From: Actinomycetota bacterium
Lineage (GTDB): Bacteria > Actinomycetota > Thermoleophilia > Solirubrobacterales > Solirubrobacteraceae
Assembly (NCBI GenBank): GCA_005885515.1
Contig: VAWK01000049.1
Coordinates: 1 to 37,647 of the forward strand
Direction: 5' to 3'
DNA length: 37,647 bases
How positions within the stretch are numbered: position 1 is the stretch's first letter; every line of letters begins with the position of its first letter. Of this stretch, positions 15,537 to 23,050 are shown one piece after another. Position numbers and translations under genes: made by a program. Below the pieces are notes generated by a model that had not been told where the DNA came from, ran no database searches, and saw only the letters and a program-made list of their open reading frames with translations.

Positions 15537-16412
15537 ATGATGGCCCGAGTGCCGAGCGCCTCCGGCAGTGCACTCGATCCGCGCGCCCGCCCGATCGGCG
15601 TGTTTGACTCGGGCGTGGGCGGGTTGACCGTCCTGCACGAGCTGCTTGTCGCGCTGCCGCACGAGGACTTCCTGTACCTCGGGGACACTCGGCGCTTTCC
15701 CTATGGCGAGCGCTCGCCCGGCGAGCTGTCGCGCTTCTCGGCCGAGATCGCCGAGGAGCTGCTGCGGCGCGGGTCCAAGCTGCTGGTCGTCGCGTGCAAC
15801 TCGGCCACCGCAGCCGCGCTTCCCGAGCTTGGCCGGCGGATGATGGAAACCACGCTCGGCGTGGACGTGCTCGGAGTCCTTCGCCCGGAGGCGCTGCGCG
15901 CGGTGGCGGCCACGCGCAGCGGACGCATCGGCCTGCTCGCCACCCCCGCCACCGTCGCGAGCGGCGCGTACGAGCAGGCCATCGCGGTGATCGACTCACA
16001 TGTCACGGTTCACGCCATCGCGTGCCCCACGCTAGCCACGATCATCCAGGCTGGCGAGGAGTACGGCGAGCGAGCCGTCGCCGCCGTGCGCGAGGTGTGC
16101 GCGCCGCTGCGCGCCGCCGGCGTCGACACAGTGATCCTCGGCTGCACCCACTATCCGCTCATCCGGCCGATGCTGCAGCGCATGCTCGGCCCGGGCGTGA
16201 CCCTCGTCAGCTCCGGCGCGGCGCTCGCGCGCCAGGTCGAGCACGCCCTGAGCACGCGCGCGCTACAGAACGCGCGCTCCGGCGAGGGCGACTACCGCTT
16301 TCTGTGCACCGGCGATGTGCGCTCGTTCCGCGAGCTAGGCACGCGCTTCCTGCAGATGCCCCTGGGCGACGTCGAGCATGTCGAGCTGGCCGAGATCGGG
16401 GCGGCCGCGTGA
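15537..16412 (+). CDS. murI: Glutamate racemase (MurI)
   Basis: A 291-aa enzyme interconverting L- and D-glutamate for peptidoglycan. It has [14 protein letters not shown], the first catalytic cysteine in [15 protein letters not shown] and the second in [24 protein letters not shown] is also conserved. Two ATG codons are adjacent (15537, 15540); neither has a ribosome site. It overlaps rph by GTGA. The order murI-rph-rdgB is a familiar actinobacterial cluster, here interrupted by a SnoaL-like gene. Confidence 0.95.
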   Translation: MMARVPSASGSALDPRARPIGVFDSGVGGLTVLHELLVALPHEDFLYLGDTRRFPYGERSPGELSRFSAEIAEELLRRGSKLLVVACNSATAAALPELGRRMMETTLGVDVLGVLRPEALRAVAATRSGRIGLLATPATVASGAYEQAIAVIDSHVTVHAIACPTLATIIQAGEEYGERAVAAVREVCAPLRAAGVDTVILGCTHYPLIRPMLQRMLGPGVTLVSSGAALARQVEHALSTRALQNARSGEGDYRFLCTGDVRSFRELGTRFLQMPLGDVEHVELAEIGAAA

Positions 16413-17152
16413 AGGCTCGCAGCTACGGCCGCGCCGCCGGTGAGCTGCGCCCCACGACGATCGAGCCCGGGTTCATGCGCACGGCGACCGGCTCGGCGCT
16501 GATCTCGGCAGGGGAGACGCGCGTGATCTGCACTGCCTCGGCGGAGGACGGCGTGCCGCGCTGGATGGCGGGCCGGGGCGCCGGTTGGGTCACCGCGGAG
16601 TACGGCATGCTGCCGGCCTCGACCGGCGCGCGCAAGCAGCGCGATGTGGCCAGGGGACGCCAGGACGGGCGCGGCGTGGAGATCCAGCGCCTGATCGGCC
16701 GATCGCTGCGCGGCGTGCTCGATTTCGGGGCGCTCGGCGAGCGCACGATGTACCTCGACTGTGACGTGTTGCAGGCCGACGGCGGCACCCGCTGCGCGGC
16801 GATCACCGGGGCCTACGTCGCCCTCGCGCTAGCTTGCGCGCGGCTGCAGGCCGAGGGCCGCCTGGAGCGCTCGCCGCTGACCGGCTCTGTGGCGGGCGTC
16901 TCCTGCGGGATCGTCGACGGGACCGCGCTGCTCGACCTCGACTACTCGGAGGACTCGCTCGCCGAGGTCGACGCGAACGTCGTCATGACCGGCGACGGCG
17001 GCCTCGTCGAGGTGCAGGCGACCGCCGAGCGGACGCCCCTGTCGCGGGCGCACCTGGATGAGCTGCTGGCGCTCGCCGCAACCGGGATCGAGCAGCTGCG
17101 CCTCGCGCAGCAAGACGCGATCGCCAGCGCGCCCGCTTCGAGCCCGAGCTAG
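16409..17152 (+). CDS. rph: Ribonuclease PH
   Basis: A 247-aa phosphorolytic 3'-5' exoribonuclease that trims tRNA 3' ends. It contains MRTATGSALISAGETRVICT, GWVTAEYGMLPASTGARKQR, EIQRLIGRSLRGVLDF, DCDVLQADGGTRCAAITGAY and DLDYSEDSLAEVDANVVMTG, all RNase PH signatures. The length is typical. GTG 16409 overlaps the murI stop as GTGA, so translation is coupled. The last ~12 residues are Ala/Ser/Pro rich. Confidence 0.96.
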   Translation: MKARSYGRAAGELRPTTIEPGFMRTATGSALISAGETRVICTASAEDGVPRWMAGRGAGWVTAEYGMLPASTGARKQRDVARGRQDGRGVEIQRLIGRSLRGVLDFGALGERTMYLDCDVLQADGGTRCAAITGAYVALALACARLQAEGRLERSPLTGSVAGVSCGIVDGTALLDLDYSEDSLAEVDANVVMTGDGGLVEVQATAERTPLSRAHLDELLALAATGIEQLRLAQQDAIASAPASSPS

Positions 17153-17259
17153 CGGCGAGCACCGGTCGCCCTTGCAGCTGCTGCTTGGCTTGGACAACGT
17201 GCGCGAGCCGTGCCGCTCGCCGCTTAGCCGCCACCATCGCCTGGCATACTCGACCGGCG

Positions 17260-17658
17260 ATGTCACAGGAGATCGAGGACTTCGTCCGATCCGCGTACGA
17301 CCGGTTCAACGAAGGCGAGCGACTGCCGTCCGCCGATGTGTGGCACGCCGACGCTGTGTACGTCAACTCGAGCGACGATCCTGACCCCGGCACCCACCGC
17401 GGCCTGGACGCGATCGCGAAGCAGGTCCAGACGTGGATCGACACCTACCCGGATCTGCGCGTCGATCCGATCGAAATCCTGGTCAACGGCGATCGGGTAC
17501 TTGTCTGGGCGCGGTGGTCCGGTCACGGTGCCGGCAGCGGAGTCCCCATCGAGATGGAGATGGCTCAGGTCTGCACGATCGAGGACGGGAAGCTCAGGCG
17601 TGTCGAGGAGTACATGGACCGTGCCAAGGCGCGCGATGCGGTGGGACTGCCGAAGTAG
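17260..17658 (+). CDS. SnoaL-like / NTF2-fold protein
   Basis: A 132-aa single-domain protein. The N-terminal helix (EIEDFVRSAYDRFNEGE), the central strand with HRGLDAIAKQVQTWIDTYPD and the C-terminal sheet (MAQVCTIEDGKLRRVEEYMD) fit the SnoaL-like NTF2 fold. Family members range from polyketide cyclases to limonene-epoxide hydrolases, and many have no known activity, so no reaction is assigned. ATG 17260 follows CATACT by 9 nt; the frame is open further upstream to 17185 but that part is not protein-like. It sits between rph and rdgB, two genes that are normally close, so it looks like an insertion. Confidence 0.8.
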   Translation: MSQEIEDFVRSAYDRFNEGERLPSADVWHADAVYVNSSDDPDPGTHRGLDAIAKQVQTWIDTYPDLRVDPIEILVNGDRVLVWARWSGHGAGSGVPIEMEMAQVCTIEDGKLRRVEEYMDRAKARDAVGLPK

Positions 17659-17722
17659 CCGTCGCGAGTGTCGCCAATCGTTTCGCGAAGCCGTCCAGTA
17701 GCGCTGTCGTCACTGAACGCCT

Positions 17723-17728
17723 TAGCTT
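17723..17728 (+). promoter_or_regulatory. Candidate -10 element of rdgB
   Basis: TAGCTT lies 9 nt before TTG 17738. This spacing supports the TTG as a leaderless start. Confidence 0.4.
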
Positions 17729-17737
17729 AGGTCGACC

Positions 17738-18352
17738 TTGAGCAAGACCGTTAGCTTGCAGCTGCTGCTTGCAACCCGCAACGAGCACAAGCGGCGCGAG
17801 TTTGCGCGCCTGCTCGCTCGCGAGGCCGACGCCCACGTGCGGCTGCTGGTGCTGCCCGCGGGCGTGGCGCTGCCGCCCGAGCAGGGCGGCACGTTCGCCG
17901 AGAACGCGTTGCCGAAGGCGCGCGCGGCCGCCGCCGCGACCTGCGAGGCGAGCATCGCCGATGACTCCGGGATCGAGGCCGCGGCGCTCGCGGGCGCACC
18001 CGGCATACGCTCTGCACGCTACGCGGGCGAGCACGCGTCCGACCAGGAGAACCTCGAGAAGCTCCTGCGCGAGGCGCCGGCGGGCAGCGCGCTGCAGTAC
18101 GTGTGCGCGATCGCCTACGTGGACTGCGCCGCGGACGTGGAGCGGGTGTTCGAAGGCCGCTGCTCCGGGCGCCTGGCGGCGGCGCCGCGGGGGCGCCGCG
18201 GCTTCGGCTATGACCCCGCCTTTCTGCCCGATGACGGTCCGGCGGGGCTCACCATGGCCGAGCTGTCAGATGCCCAGAAGGACGCGATCAGCCACCGCGG
18301 CCGCGCCGTGCGCTCGCTGCTGCGCTTCCTAGAGGAGATTGATCGCCGCTGA
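17738..18352 (+). CDS. rdgB: Non-canonical purine NTP pyrophosphatase (RdgB/HAM1)
   Basis: A 204-aa house-cleaning enzyme hydrolysing dITP, ITP and XTP to monophosphates. It has LLLATRNEHKRREF (substrate loop), SIADDSGIEAAAL with the catalytic aspartates, GAPGIRSARYAG, GRRGFGYDPAFLPDD and a C-terminal SHRGRAVRSLLRFL. TTG 17738 follows TAGCTT by 9 nt; TTG 17756 is an alternative that would shorten it by six residues. The 3' end overlaps the convergent small membrane gene by 24 bp. Confidence 0.94.
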   Translation: MSKTVSLQLLLATRNEHKRREFARLLAREADAHVRLLVLPAGVALPPEQGGTFAENALPKARAAAAATCEASIADDSGIEAAALAGAPGIRSARYAGEHASDQENLEKLLREAPAGSALQYVCAIAYVDCAADVERVFEGRCSGRLAAAPRGRRGFGYDPAFLPDDGPAGLTMAELSDAQKDAISHRGRAVRSLLRFLEEIDRR

Positions 18353-18469
18353 GATCGCCACGGCGAGGCCCAGGCCCGCGTAGCCGTTGTAGCCGGCCAG
18401 CAGCAGCAGCAGGGCGGTGATGAGCGCTGCCACGACGGTCGCCAGCCAGGCGATACGGGTCACGCCCAT
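18329..18469 (-). CDS. Small membrane protein
   Basis: A 46-aa protein made almost wholly of two hydrophobic segments, IAWLATVVAALITALLLLLA and GLGLAVAISAAINLL, joined by GYNGYAG. ATG 18469 is used; ATG 18487 would add six residues. Its start faces the hup promoter region and its 3' end overlaps rdgB by 24 bp. There is no clear ribosome site. The hydrophobic pattern favours a real gene, but the function is unknown. Confidence 0.5.
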   Translation of the reverse strand: MGVTRIAWLATVVAALITALLLLLAGYNGYAGLGLAVAISAAINLL

Positions 18470-18507
18470 GGCGCAATTCTGGCGCATGGCCCCGGCGGCC
18501 CATGTGT

Positions 18508-18541
18508 TAGCGTCGCTTGCTCGGTATCGCGAACGAGGAGG
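18508..18541 (+). promoter_or_regulatory. hup leader: candidate -10 and strong ribosome site
   Basis: TAGCGT (18508-18513) is a candidate -10. AGGAGG (18536-18541) lies 4 nt before GTG 18546 and is among the strongest Shine-Dalgarno sites in the window, as expected for an abundant HU protein. Confidence 0.5.
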
Positions 18542-18545
18542 CAAA

Positions 18546-18824
18546 GTGACCAAGTCCGAGCTTGTCGATCAGGTGGCCGACCGCGCCGGCCTGAGCAAGC
18601 AGGATGCCGGCCGCGCGGTCGACGCGGTGCTCACCGCGATCGAAGATGCGCTCCGCCGCGGCAGCGAGGTGAGCGTGTCGGGATTCGGCAAGTTCCACGT
18701 CAGTGACCGTGGCGCCAGGATGGGTGTCAACCCGCGCACCGGGGAGCGGATTCAGATCGCGGCCTCGCGCGTGCCGCGCTTCACCGCGGGCAGCGGGCTC
18801 AAGAGCGCCGTGAAGGGCCGCTGA
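18546..18824 (+). CDS. hup: HU family DNA-binding protein
   Basis: A 92-aa nucleoid protein that bends DNA as a dimer. It starts MTKSELVDQVADRAGLSKQD, has the core VSVSGFGKFHVSDRGARMG, the beta-arm tip NPRTGERIQIAAS, and ends FTAGSGLKSAVKGR. It lacks the long Lys/Ala-rich tail of mycobacterial HupB. GTG 18546 with AGGAGG is secure. The stop overlaps the probable CTG start of pyrF, so the two are likely one operon. Confidence 0.96.
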   Translation: MTKSELVDQVADRAGLSKQDAGRAVDAVLTAIEDALRRGSEVSVSGFGKFHVSDRGARMGVNPRTGERIQIAASRVPRFTAGSGLKSAVKGR

Positions 18825-20218
18825 GCCCGCCGCCCGCGTTCGGAGACACGCTCGCGGCGCGCGTAGCCGAGCGCCGCTCGCAGATCGTGCTCGGCATCGA
18901 CCCCGATCCGAGCGCGCTGTGGCCACTGGTGGCGCACGGCGACGGCCGCGGCGGGCGGTCGCGCGGACCCGTGCGCGACGCGGGCCTGCGGGAGCCGGCG
19001 GTGGCCGCGGTGCTCGACCATTGTCGCGCCCTGCTCGACGCCACCGCCGACGCATGCGTCGCCGCCAAGGTGCAGCTCGCCCGCTTCGAGGCGCTCGGTC
19101 CCGCGGGGCTGGCCGCCGCGCGTGCCGTGGCTGAGCACGCCCGGCAGCTCGGGCTGCTGGTCATCGCCGACGGCAAGCGGGGCGACGTCGAGGTGAGCGC
19201 GCGCGCGTATGCCGGCGCGCTGTTTGGCGGCCTCGACACGCCCTTCGGCGGGCTCGCGGGGCTCGAGGCCGACCTGGCCACGGTCAACCCGCTGATGGGC
19301 AGAGATGCGATCCGGCCGTTCGTGAGCGCGGCGCGCAGCGCCGGCGCCGGCGTGCTCGTGCTCGTGCGCACGTCCAACCCCGGCGCGGCGGACATCGAGG
19401 ATCTCGAGCTCCGCGAGGGCGGTGCGGTGTGGGAGCGGGTGGCGATGATCGTCGACGAGCTCGGCGCCGACGGCGTCGGCGAAGCGGGGCTCAGCGACGT
19501 TGGCGCCGTGATGGGAGCGACCGAGCCCGGACATCTTGCCCGCGCACGCGAGCTGATGCCAGGAGCGGTTTTCCTGCTGCCGGGCGTCGGCGCCCAGGGC
19601 GGGCGCGTGGAGGACCTCGTGGCCGCCTTCTCGCCCGGTCGCGCCGCGGGACTGATCAGCGCCTCGCGCGCGATCGCCGACGCGCATCGAAACACGGGCG
19701 GCGAGCCGGCCAGCGCCGCGCGCGAGGAGGCCGAGCGCCTGCGCGAGGCGGCCTGGGAGCTGTCGGAGCGCGCGATCCGGTGCGAGGCGGGCATGATCGG
19801 GATCGCCTCCGGCGCCGGCGCACGCGTGTCCACCGGTGAGGAGCGCGTGACCGGTAGCACCGCCACCTCCGCCAGCGCGGGGGTGGTGGGGAGCGCCGGC
19901 ACGGTCGCCGGCGCGGGCGTGATCGGCAGCGCTGGCACGGTCGCCTCGGCGGGCGTGATCGGCAGCGCTGGCACGGTCGCCTCGGCGGGCGTGATCGGCA
20001 GCAGCGGAACGGTCGCGAGCGCCGCCACCGTCGGCAGCGCGGGCGTGCTGCTCAGCGCCGGCGTGGTGGGCAGCGCCGGGGTGATCGCGGGCCTGGCCAA
20101 CGCGGGCTGCCTGGCATGCGTGGCCTGCGTCGGCTGCGCCAACTGCGTGGGCTGCGTCGCCTGCGTGGGCTGCGTCGGTCTGCGCGGGGTGGTCGGCGCC
20201 GTGGGGCGCTCCCGCTGA
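18821..20218 (+). CDS. pyrF: Orotidine-5'-phosphate decarboxylase fused to hexapeptide-repeat / cysteine-ladder tail
   Basis: Residues about 1-315 are class 2 OMP decarboxylase, the last step of UMP synthesis: LGIDPDPSALW, KVQLARFEALG, the catalytic IADGKRGDVEVSARAYAGA, LVLVRTSNPGA and FLLPGVGAQGG. The frame then runs on without a stop. Residues about 343-465 form some 20 six-residue repeats (VIGSAG TVASAG type, hexapeptide beta-helix-like), and the last hexads turn into CVxCVG with eight cysteines exactly three residues apart. The N-terminal strand and helix (FGDTLAARVAERRS) are encoded upstream of the first standard start, GTG 18887. CTG 18821, overlapping the hup stop as CTGA, is the likely start. 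An internal GTG 19847 with GGTGAGGAG 3 nt before it could start the tail separately. Confidence 0.85.
   Translation: MSPPPAFGDTLAARVAERRSQIVLGIDPDPSALWPLVAHGDGRGGRSRGPVRDAGLREPAVAAVLDHCRALLDATADACVAAKVQLARFEALGPAGLAAARAVAEHARQLGLLVIADGKRGDVEVSARAYAGALFGGLDTPFGGLAGLEADLATVNPLMGRDAIRPFVSAARSAGAGVLVLVRTSNPGAADIEDLELREGGAVWERVAMIVDELGADGVGEAGLSDVGAVMGATEPGHLARARELMPGAVFLLPGVGAQGGRVEDLVAAFSPGRAAGLISASRAIADAHRNTGGEPASAAREEAERLREAAWELSERAIRCEAGMIGIASGAGARVSTGEERVTGSTATSASAGVVGSAGTVAGAGVIGSAGTVASAGVIGSAGTVASAGVIGSSGTVASAATVGSAGVLLSAGVVGSAGVIAGLANAGCLACVACVGCANCVGCVACVGCVGLRGVVGAVGRSR
19883..20026. repeat. Four 36-bp tandem units coding for paired hexapeptides
   Basis: Units start at 19883 (diverged), 19919, 19955 and 19991 (diverged at its end); 19919-19990 are two almost identical copies. 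Each encodes two hexads of the VIGSAG/TVASAG type. Confidence 0.85.
20108..20173 (+). other. Cysteine ladder: eight TGC codons every 9 bases
   Basis: TGC occurs at 20108 and at each ninth base to 20171, so cysteine is every third residue for eight turns, in a CVACVG/CVGCVA pattern continuing the hexad register of the upstream repeats. Confidence 0.9.
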
Positions 20219-20242
20219 CGCGGCGAGGCCGCGGCGTGCTCC

Positions 20243-20662
20243 TCAGCGCGGCTTTGCCTCCTCGAAGCGATCGAGGCCATCCTCTGGGATCGGCTCCCAC
20301 GGCGCCGCGTAGGCGACGAACGCACGCCAGCTGGGGCGCACGCCGGGGTCGCCGTCGAAGGCGCCCATGCGCACGCTCATCTGCGTGGGATCGTCGGGGT
20401 TGCGGCTGAACAGCTGCGCGCCGCATTCGCGGCAGAAGCACTTCTCAAAGCCGCCCTCGGGATGGCGCCACGCCCGCACCAGTTCCTCCCCGCGCAGCAG
20501 CCGCAACGTGCGCCCGTCGATCCTCGCCTGAGCCGAGGAGGCCGTGCCCGTGCGCCGCTGGCAGCGCGTGCAGTGGCAGTATCCGGCTTCGCGCGCCGGC
20601 TCGGTCAGCTCGAAGCGAACGCGACCGCACAGGCAGCCGCCGCTCGTGGATGGACCGGGCAT
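20243..20662 (-). CDS. GFA-family (glutathione-dependent formaldehyde-activating-like) protein
   Basis: A 139-aa zinc protein of the GFA/CENP-V fold. Cysteine sets are GGCLCGRVRFEL (two Cys), YCHCTRCQRRTG (three Cys) and CFCRECGAQLFSR (three Cys), in the order expected for the two zinc sites. Most actinobacterial members are not shown to act on S-hydroxymethylglutathione, so the substrate is unknown. ATG 20662 has no ribosome site; instead a perfect 10-bp inverted repeat abuts the start codon. It is convergent with pyrF, 24 bp apart. Confidence 0.88.
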   Translation of the reverse strand: MPGPSTSGGCLCGRVRFELTEPAREAGYCHCTRCQRRTGTASSAQARIDGRTLRLLRGEELVRAWRHPEGGFEKCFCRECGAQLFSRNPDDPTQMSVRMGAFDGDPGVRPSWRAFVAYAAPWEPIPEDGLDRFEEAKPR

Positions 20663-20685
20663 CAGCGAAGTGTGCCACTTCGCTG
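20663..20685 (-). promoter_or_regulatory. Perfect inverted repeat abutting the GFA start codon
   Basis: CAGCGAAGTG-TGC-CACTTCGCTG is a 10-bp perfect inverted repeat with a 3-nt centre, directly before ATG 20662. It may be an operator or an RNA hairpin hiding the start. It occupies the place of the ribosome site. Confidence 0.55.
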
Positions 20686-20805
20686 CCCGCTGCCCGCTGC
20701 GCGTCGCCGCCGGGCATTCCCGCCGCGCGTGGCTGGCGTTTAGCCTTGTCCTGCGCCGGCGGGATCCCCTGCGGCGCAGCGGGTGGATAGGGTTAGAGAG
20801 CCAGC

Positions 20806-21765
20806 ATGATCATCACGGTCACGCTCAACGCTGCCATCGACAAGTCCCTCTCGGTGCCCAACTTTCGCCTGGGCCGCCGGCATCGCACCGTCGAGCAGCG
20901 CACGATGGCCGGAGGCAAGGGGGTCAACATCGCGCGCACCCTGAAGGAGCTCGGCCAGCCGGTGATCGCCACCGGCTTCGCCGGCGGCCCCACCGGCACT
21001 CACATCGTCGAGCAGCTCACCGAGGAGTCGATCCTCAACGACTTCGTGCGCATCCGCGAGGACTCGCGCACGAATACCTCGGTGCTCGACCCGACGACCG
21101 GCGAGCAGACGGAGATCAACGAACGCGGGCCCTCGGTGTCGCGCAGCGAGATCGAGCTGTTCCACGACAAGCTCCTGTACCTCGCGCGCGGCGCGGCGAT
21201 CGTGGTATTCGCCGGCTCGCTTCCGCGTGGTGTGGACCCCGACGTGTACGCGTCTCTGATCCGCGAGCTCAAGCGGGCGGAGGTGACCACGGTGATCGAC
21301 ACCGATGGCGAGCCGTTGCGGCAGGCGATGCGCGCCGAGCCGGACGTCGTCTCGCCCAACGTGCTCGAGGCCGAGGAGCTGGTTGGGCACGAGTTCGCGG
21401 GCGAGACCGAGCGCTCGCTGGCCGTGCATGAGATCGCCGCGCTCGGCGCCCGCGAGGCGATCATGACGCTCCCCGACGGATGCTTTGCCCAGGTGATGGT
21501 CGACGGCCAGCCGCGCCTGAAACGCGTCCGCGTCGAGCCCCGCGAACCGATCGCCAAGCGGGGCTCGGGCGACGCGTTCCTGGCCGGGTACCTCGCCGCG
21601 CGCTACGAAGGACGCCCGCCCGACCACTGCCTGCGCTTCGGCGTCGCCTGCGGGGCCGAGTCCACCGGCCGGTTCGGCGCCGGGCTCATCGACCCGCGCG
21701 AGGCGCGCCGCCTGATGGGCGAGGTCGAGCTGTCCGACGTCGAGCTGCCCGCGGAAGTCACCTGA
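20806..21765 (+). CDS. PfkB-type sugar kinase (1-phosphofructokinase/tagatose-6-phosphate kinase-like)
   Basis: A 319-aa ribokinase-fold kinase. It opens with ITVTLNAAIDKSLSVPNF, the hallmark of the FruK/LacC/PfkB subgroup, and has MAGGKGVNIARTLKELG (PfkB signature 1), VFAGSLPRGVD, VVSPNVLEAEELVG and GSGDAFLAGYLAARYEG with the catalytic Asp. FruK- and LacC-type activities cannot be separated by eye. No PTS or sugar transporter is nearby. ATG 20806 follows TAGGGT by 12 nt; there is no strong ribosome site. Confidence 0.9.
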   Translation: MIITVTLNAAIDKSLSVPNFRLGRRHRTVEQRTMAGGKGVNIARTLKELGQPVIATGFAGGPTGTHIVEQLTEESILNDFVRIREDSRTNTSVLDPTTGEQTEINERGPSVSRSEIELFHDKLLYLARGAAIVVFAGSLPRGVDPDVYASLIRELKRAEVTTVIDTDGEPLRQAMRAEPDVVSPNVLEAEELVGHEFAGETERSLAVHEIAALGAREAIMTLPDGCFAQVMVDGQPRLKRVRVEPREPIAKRGSGDAFLAGYLAARYEGRPPDHCLRFGVACGAESTGRFGAGLIDPREARRLMGEVELSDVELPAEVT

Positions 21766-21824
21766 GGGCGGGACGGGCCACCTAAAGCCGCGGCGGCGAG
21801 GAATTTAAGCCGCGCTTCAGCAGT

Positions 21825-21836
21825 CGTTCATGAACG
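21825..21836. promoter_or_regulatory. 12-bp palindrome upstream of a small gene
   Basis: CGTTCATGAACG is a perfect palindrome 48 bp before ATG 21885 in an intergenic stretch with A+T-richer patches (GAATTTAAG at 21810-21820). It is a candidate operator. Confidence 0.35.
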
Positions 21837-21884
21837 GCCCGCAGGCTGTGGGCGACACCAGCCACACATCAAGGGAGAGAGCTC

Positions 21885-22112
21885 ATGGCAAGAATCATCG
21901 TGATCAGCGACTGCGCCGATCAGCCGCGGCGCCCGGCGGTCGCCGCCGAGACCGCGGTGCTGCTGGATGAGCGCGTCGAGCCCGTGCACCTGTGCGACAG
22001 CCATGCCGCCCGGCAGCTGATACAGCGCCTCGCGTGGGCCGTCAGCGACGCCGAGGACGTGCAGCGCGACCGCGCCGAGCGCCCCCGCGCCGGGGTCGCC
22101 GCAGCCGCCTGA
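21885..22112 (+). CDS. Small unknown protein
   Basis: A 75-aa protein. A strong ribosome site (AAGGGAGAGA, 21871-21880) precedes ATG 21885, supporting expression. It starts with a strand (RIIVISDCAD), has a central LLDERVEPVHLCDSHAARQL segment with His-x-Cys-Asp-x-His, and ends in a charged helix and Ala-rich tail. There is no signal peptide or membrane helix. I do not recognise the family. It stands alone between the sugar kinase and the convergent ABC transporter. Confidence 0.6.
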   Translation: MARIIVISDCADQPRRPAVAAETAVLLDERVEPVHLCDSHAARQLIQRLAWAVSDAEDVQRDRAERPRAGVAAAA

Positions 22113-22177
22113 GACGCCGATGCCTGCGCCGGACGGACCGCGCGGCGCAGGCGGGCACCAGGCTCGGCTGCGCGCCG

Positions 22178-23050
22178 CTACCCGCCCGCCACGTCGCGGC
22201 GCAGGAATACCAGATATCCGGCCAGGAGCGCCGGCGCCGCATACAGGGCACACACCCACGCGGAGTGGCTGACCGGCGACCAGTTGGTCGGGGTCCTCAG
22301 CAGGCCGTGCCAGGCCTCGTACTGTTCGGTCAGCAGGTAGGGCCGTATTCCTTCAAGACCCGGAATCTGAGCGATGATGAACAGCAGGATCGTGACCCCC
22401 ACCGCGCCCACCACCGCCGCGGCGCTGTTGCGGGTCACGGTCGACAGCAGCACGCCGATGCTCGCGACTGCGATCAGGGGAATCAGGTAGCAGGCGTTGG
22501 CGGCGAACACCAGCAGCAACCCTTCCGACGGCGAGACGACGGTGCCCGAATAGGTGATGACGCGATTGAAGCCCCAGGCGGCCACGCCGGCCGCGGTCGC
22601 CACGGCAGCGGAAAGGAAAACCGCGATCGTCGCGTAGGTGACCGCCGCCAGTGCCTTCGCGGCGAACACCTGGCCACGGTCGACCGAGCGGGTGAGGATC
22701 GTCTTGAGCGTGCCGTTGCCGTCCTCGGCCGCGACGATGTCGCCGGCCACGAGCGAGGCGATCAGCGGAAGCATGAAGACCGACAGGAAGAGCAGCATCA
22801 GCACGGGCGTCGCCAGGCCCGATTGCGTGATCTGTGAGGCAAAGATGTTGTCGCCGTGGTCGTGATGCTGGCGCAGGCTCTGGACCATCACGAAGATCAG
22901 CGGCAGGATGATCGCCAGGCCCAGACCGAGGTAGGTGCGCTTCTGGGAGACCAGCTTGCGCAGCTCCCAGCGGTAGACGGTCAGGGTCGCCGCTCGTTTG
23001 AAGCGGGGCGCGGCGAGCGCTCCGGCGGGAGCCACGCCGACGCTGCTCAC
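22178..23050 (-). CDS. ABC-2 type transporter permease
   Basis: A 290-aa integral membrane protein with about six helices, the first at LGLGLAIILPLIFVMVQSL. The cytoplasmic start has YRWELRKLVSQKRTYLG, typical of ABC-2 permeases. The amphipathic segment AAEDGNGTLKTILTRSVDRG after the second helix is also a common ABC-2 feature. It pairs with the ATPase encoded upstream, overlapping by GTGA. The substrate is unknown; the secreted LolA/RseB-like protein in the same operon hints at a lipid or lipoprotein-related role. Confidence 0.88.
   Translation of the reverse strand: MSSVGVAPAGALAAPRFKRAATLTVYRWELRKLVSQKRTYLGLGLAIILPLIFVMVQSLRQHHDHGDNIFASQITQSGLATPVLMLLFLSVFMLPLIASLVAGDIVAAEDGNGTLKTILTRSVDRGQVFAAKALAAVTYATIAVFLSAAVATAAGVAAWGFNRVITYSGTVVSPSEGLLLVFAANACYLIPLIAVASIGVLLSTVTRNSAAAVVGAVGVTILLFIIAQIPGLEGIRPYLLTEQYEAWHGLLRTPTNWSPVSHSAWVCALYAAPALLAGYLVFLRRDVAGG

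Noticed and set aside
18752..20325. Long minus-strand frames opposite pyrF, including a 508-aa Ser/Pro/Thr-rich frame
   Set aside because: They mirror the low-complexity pyrF tail and lack any start or domain evidence.
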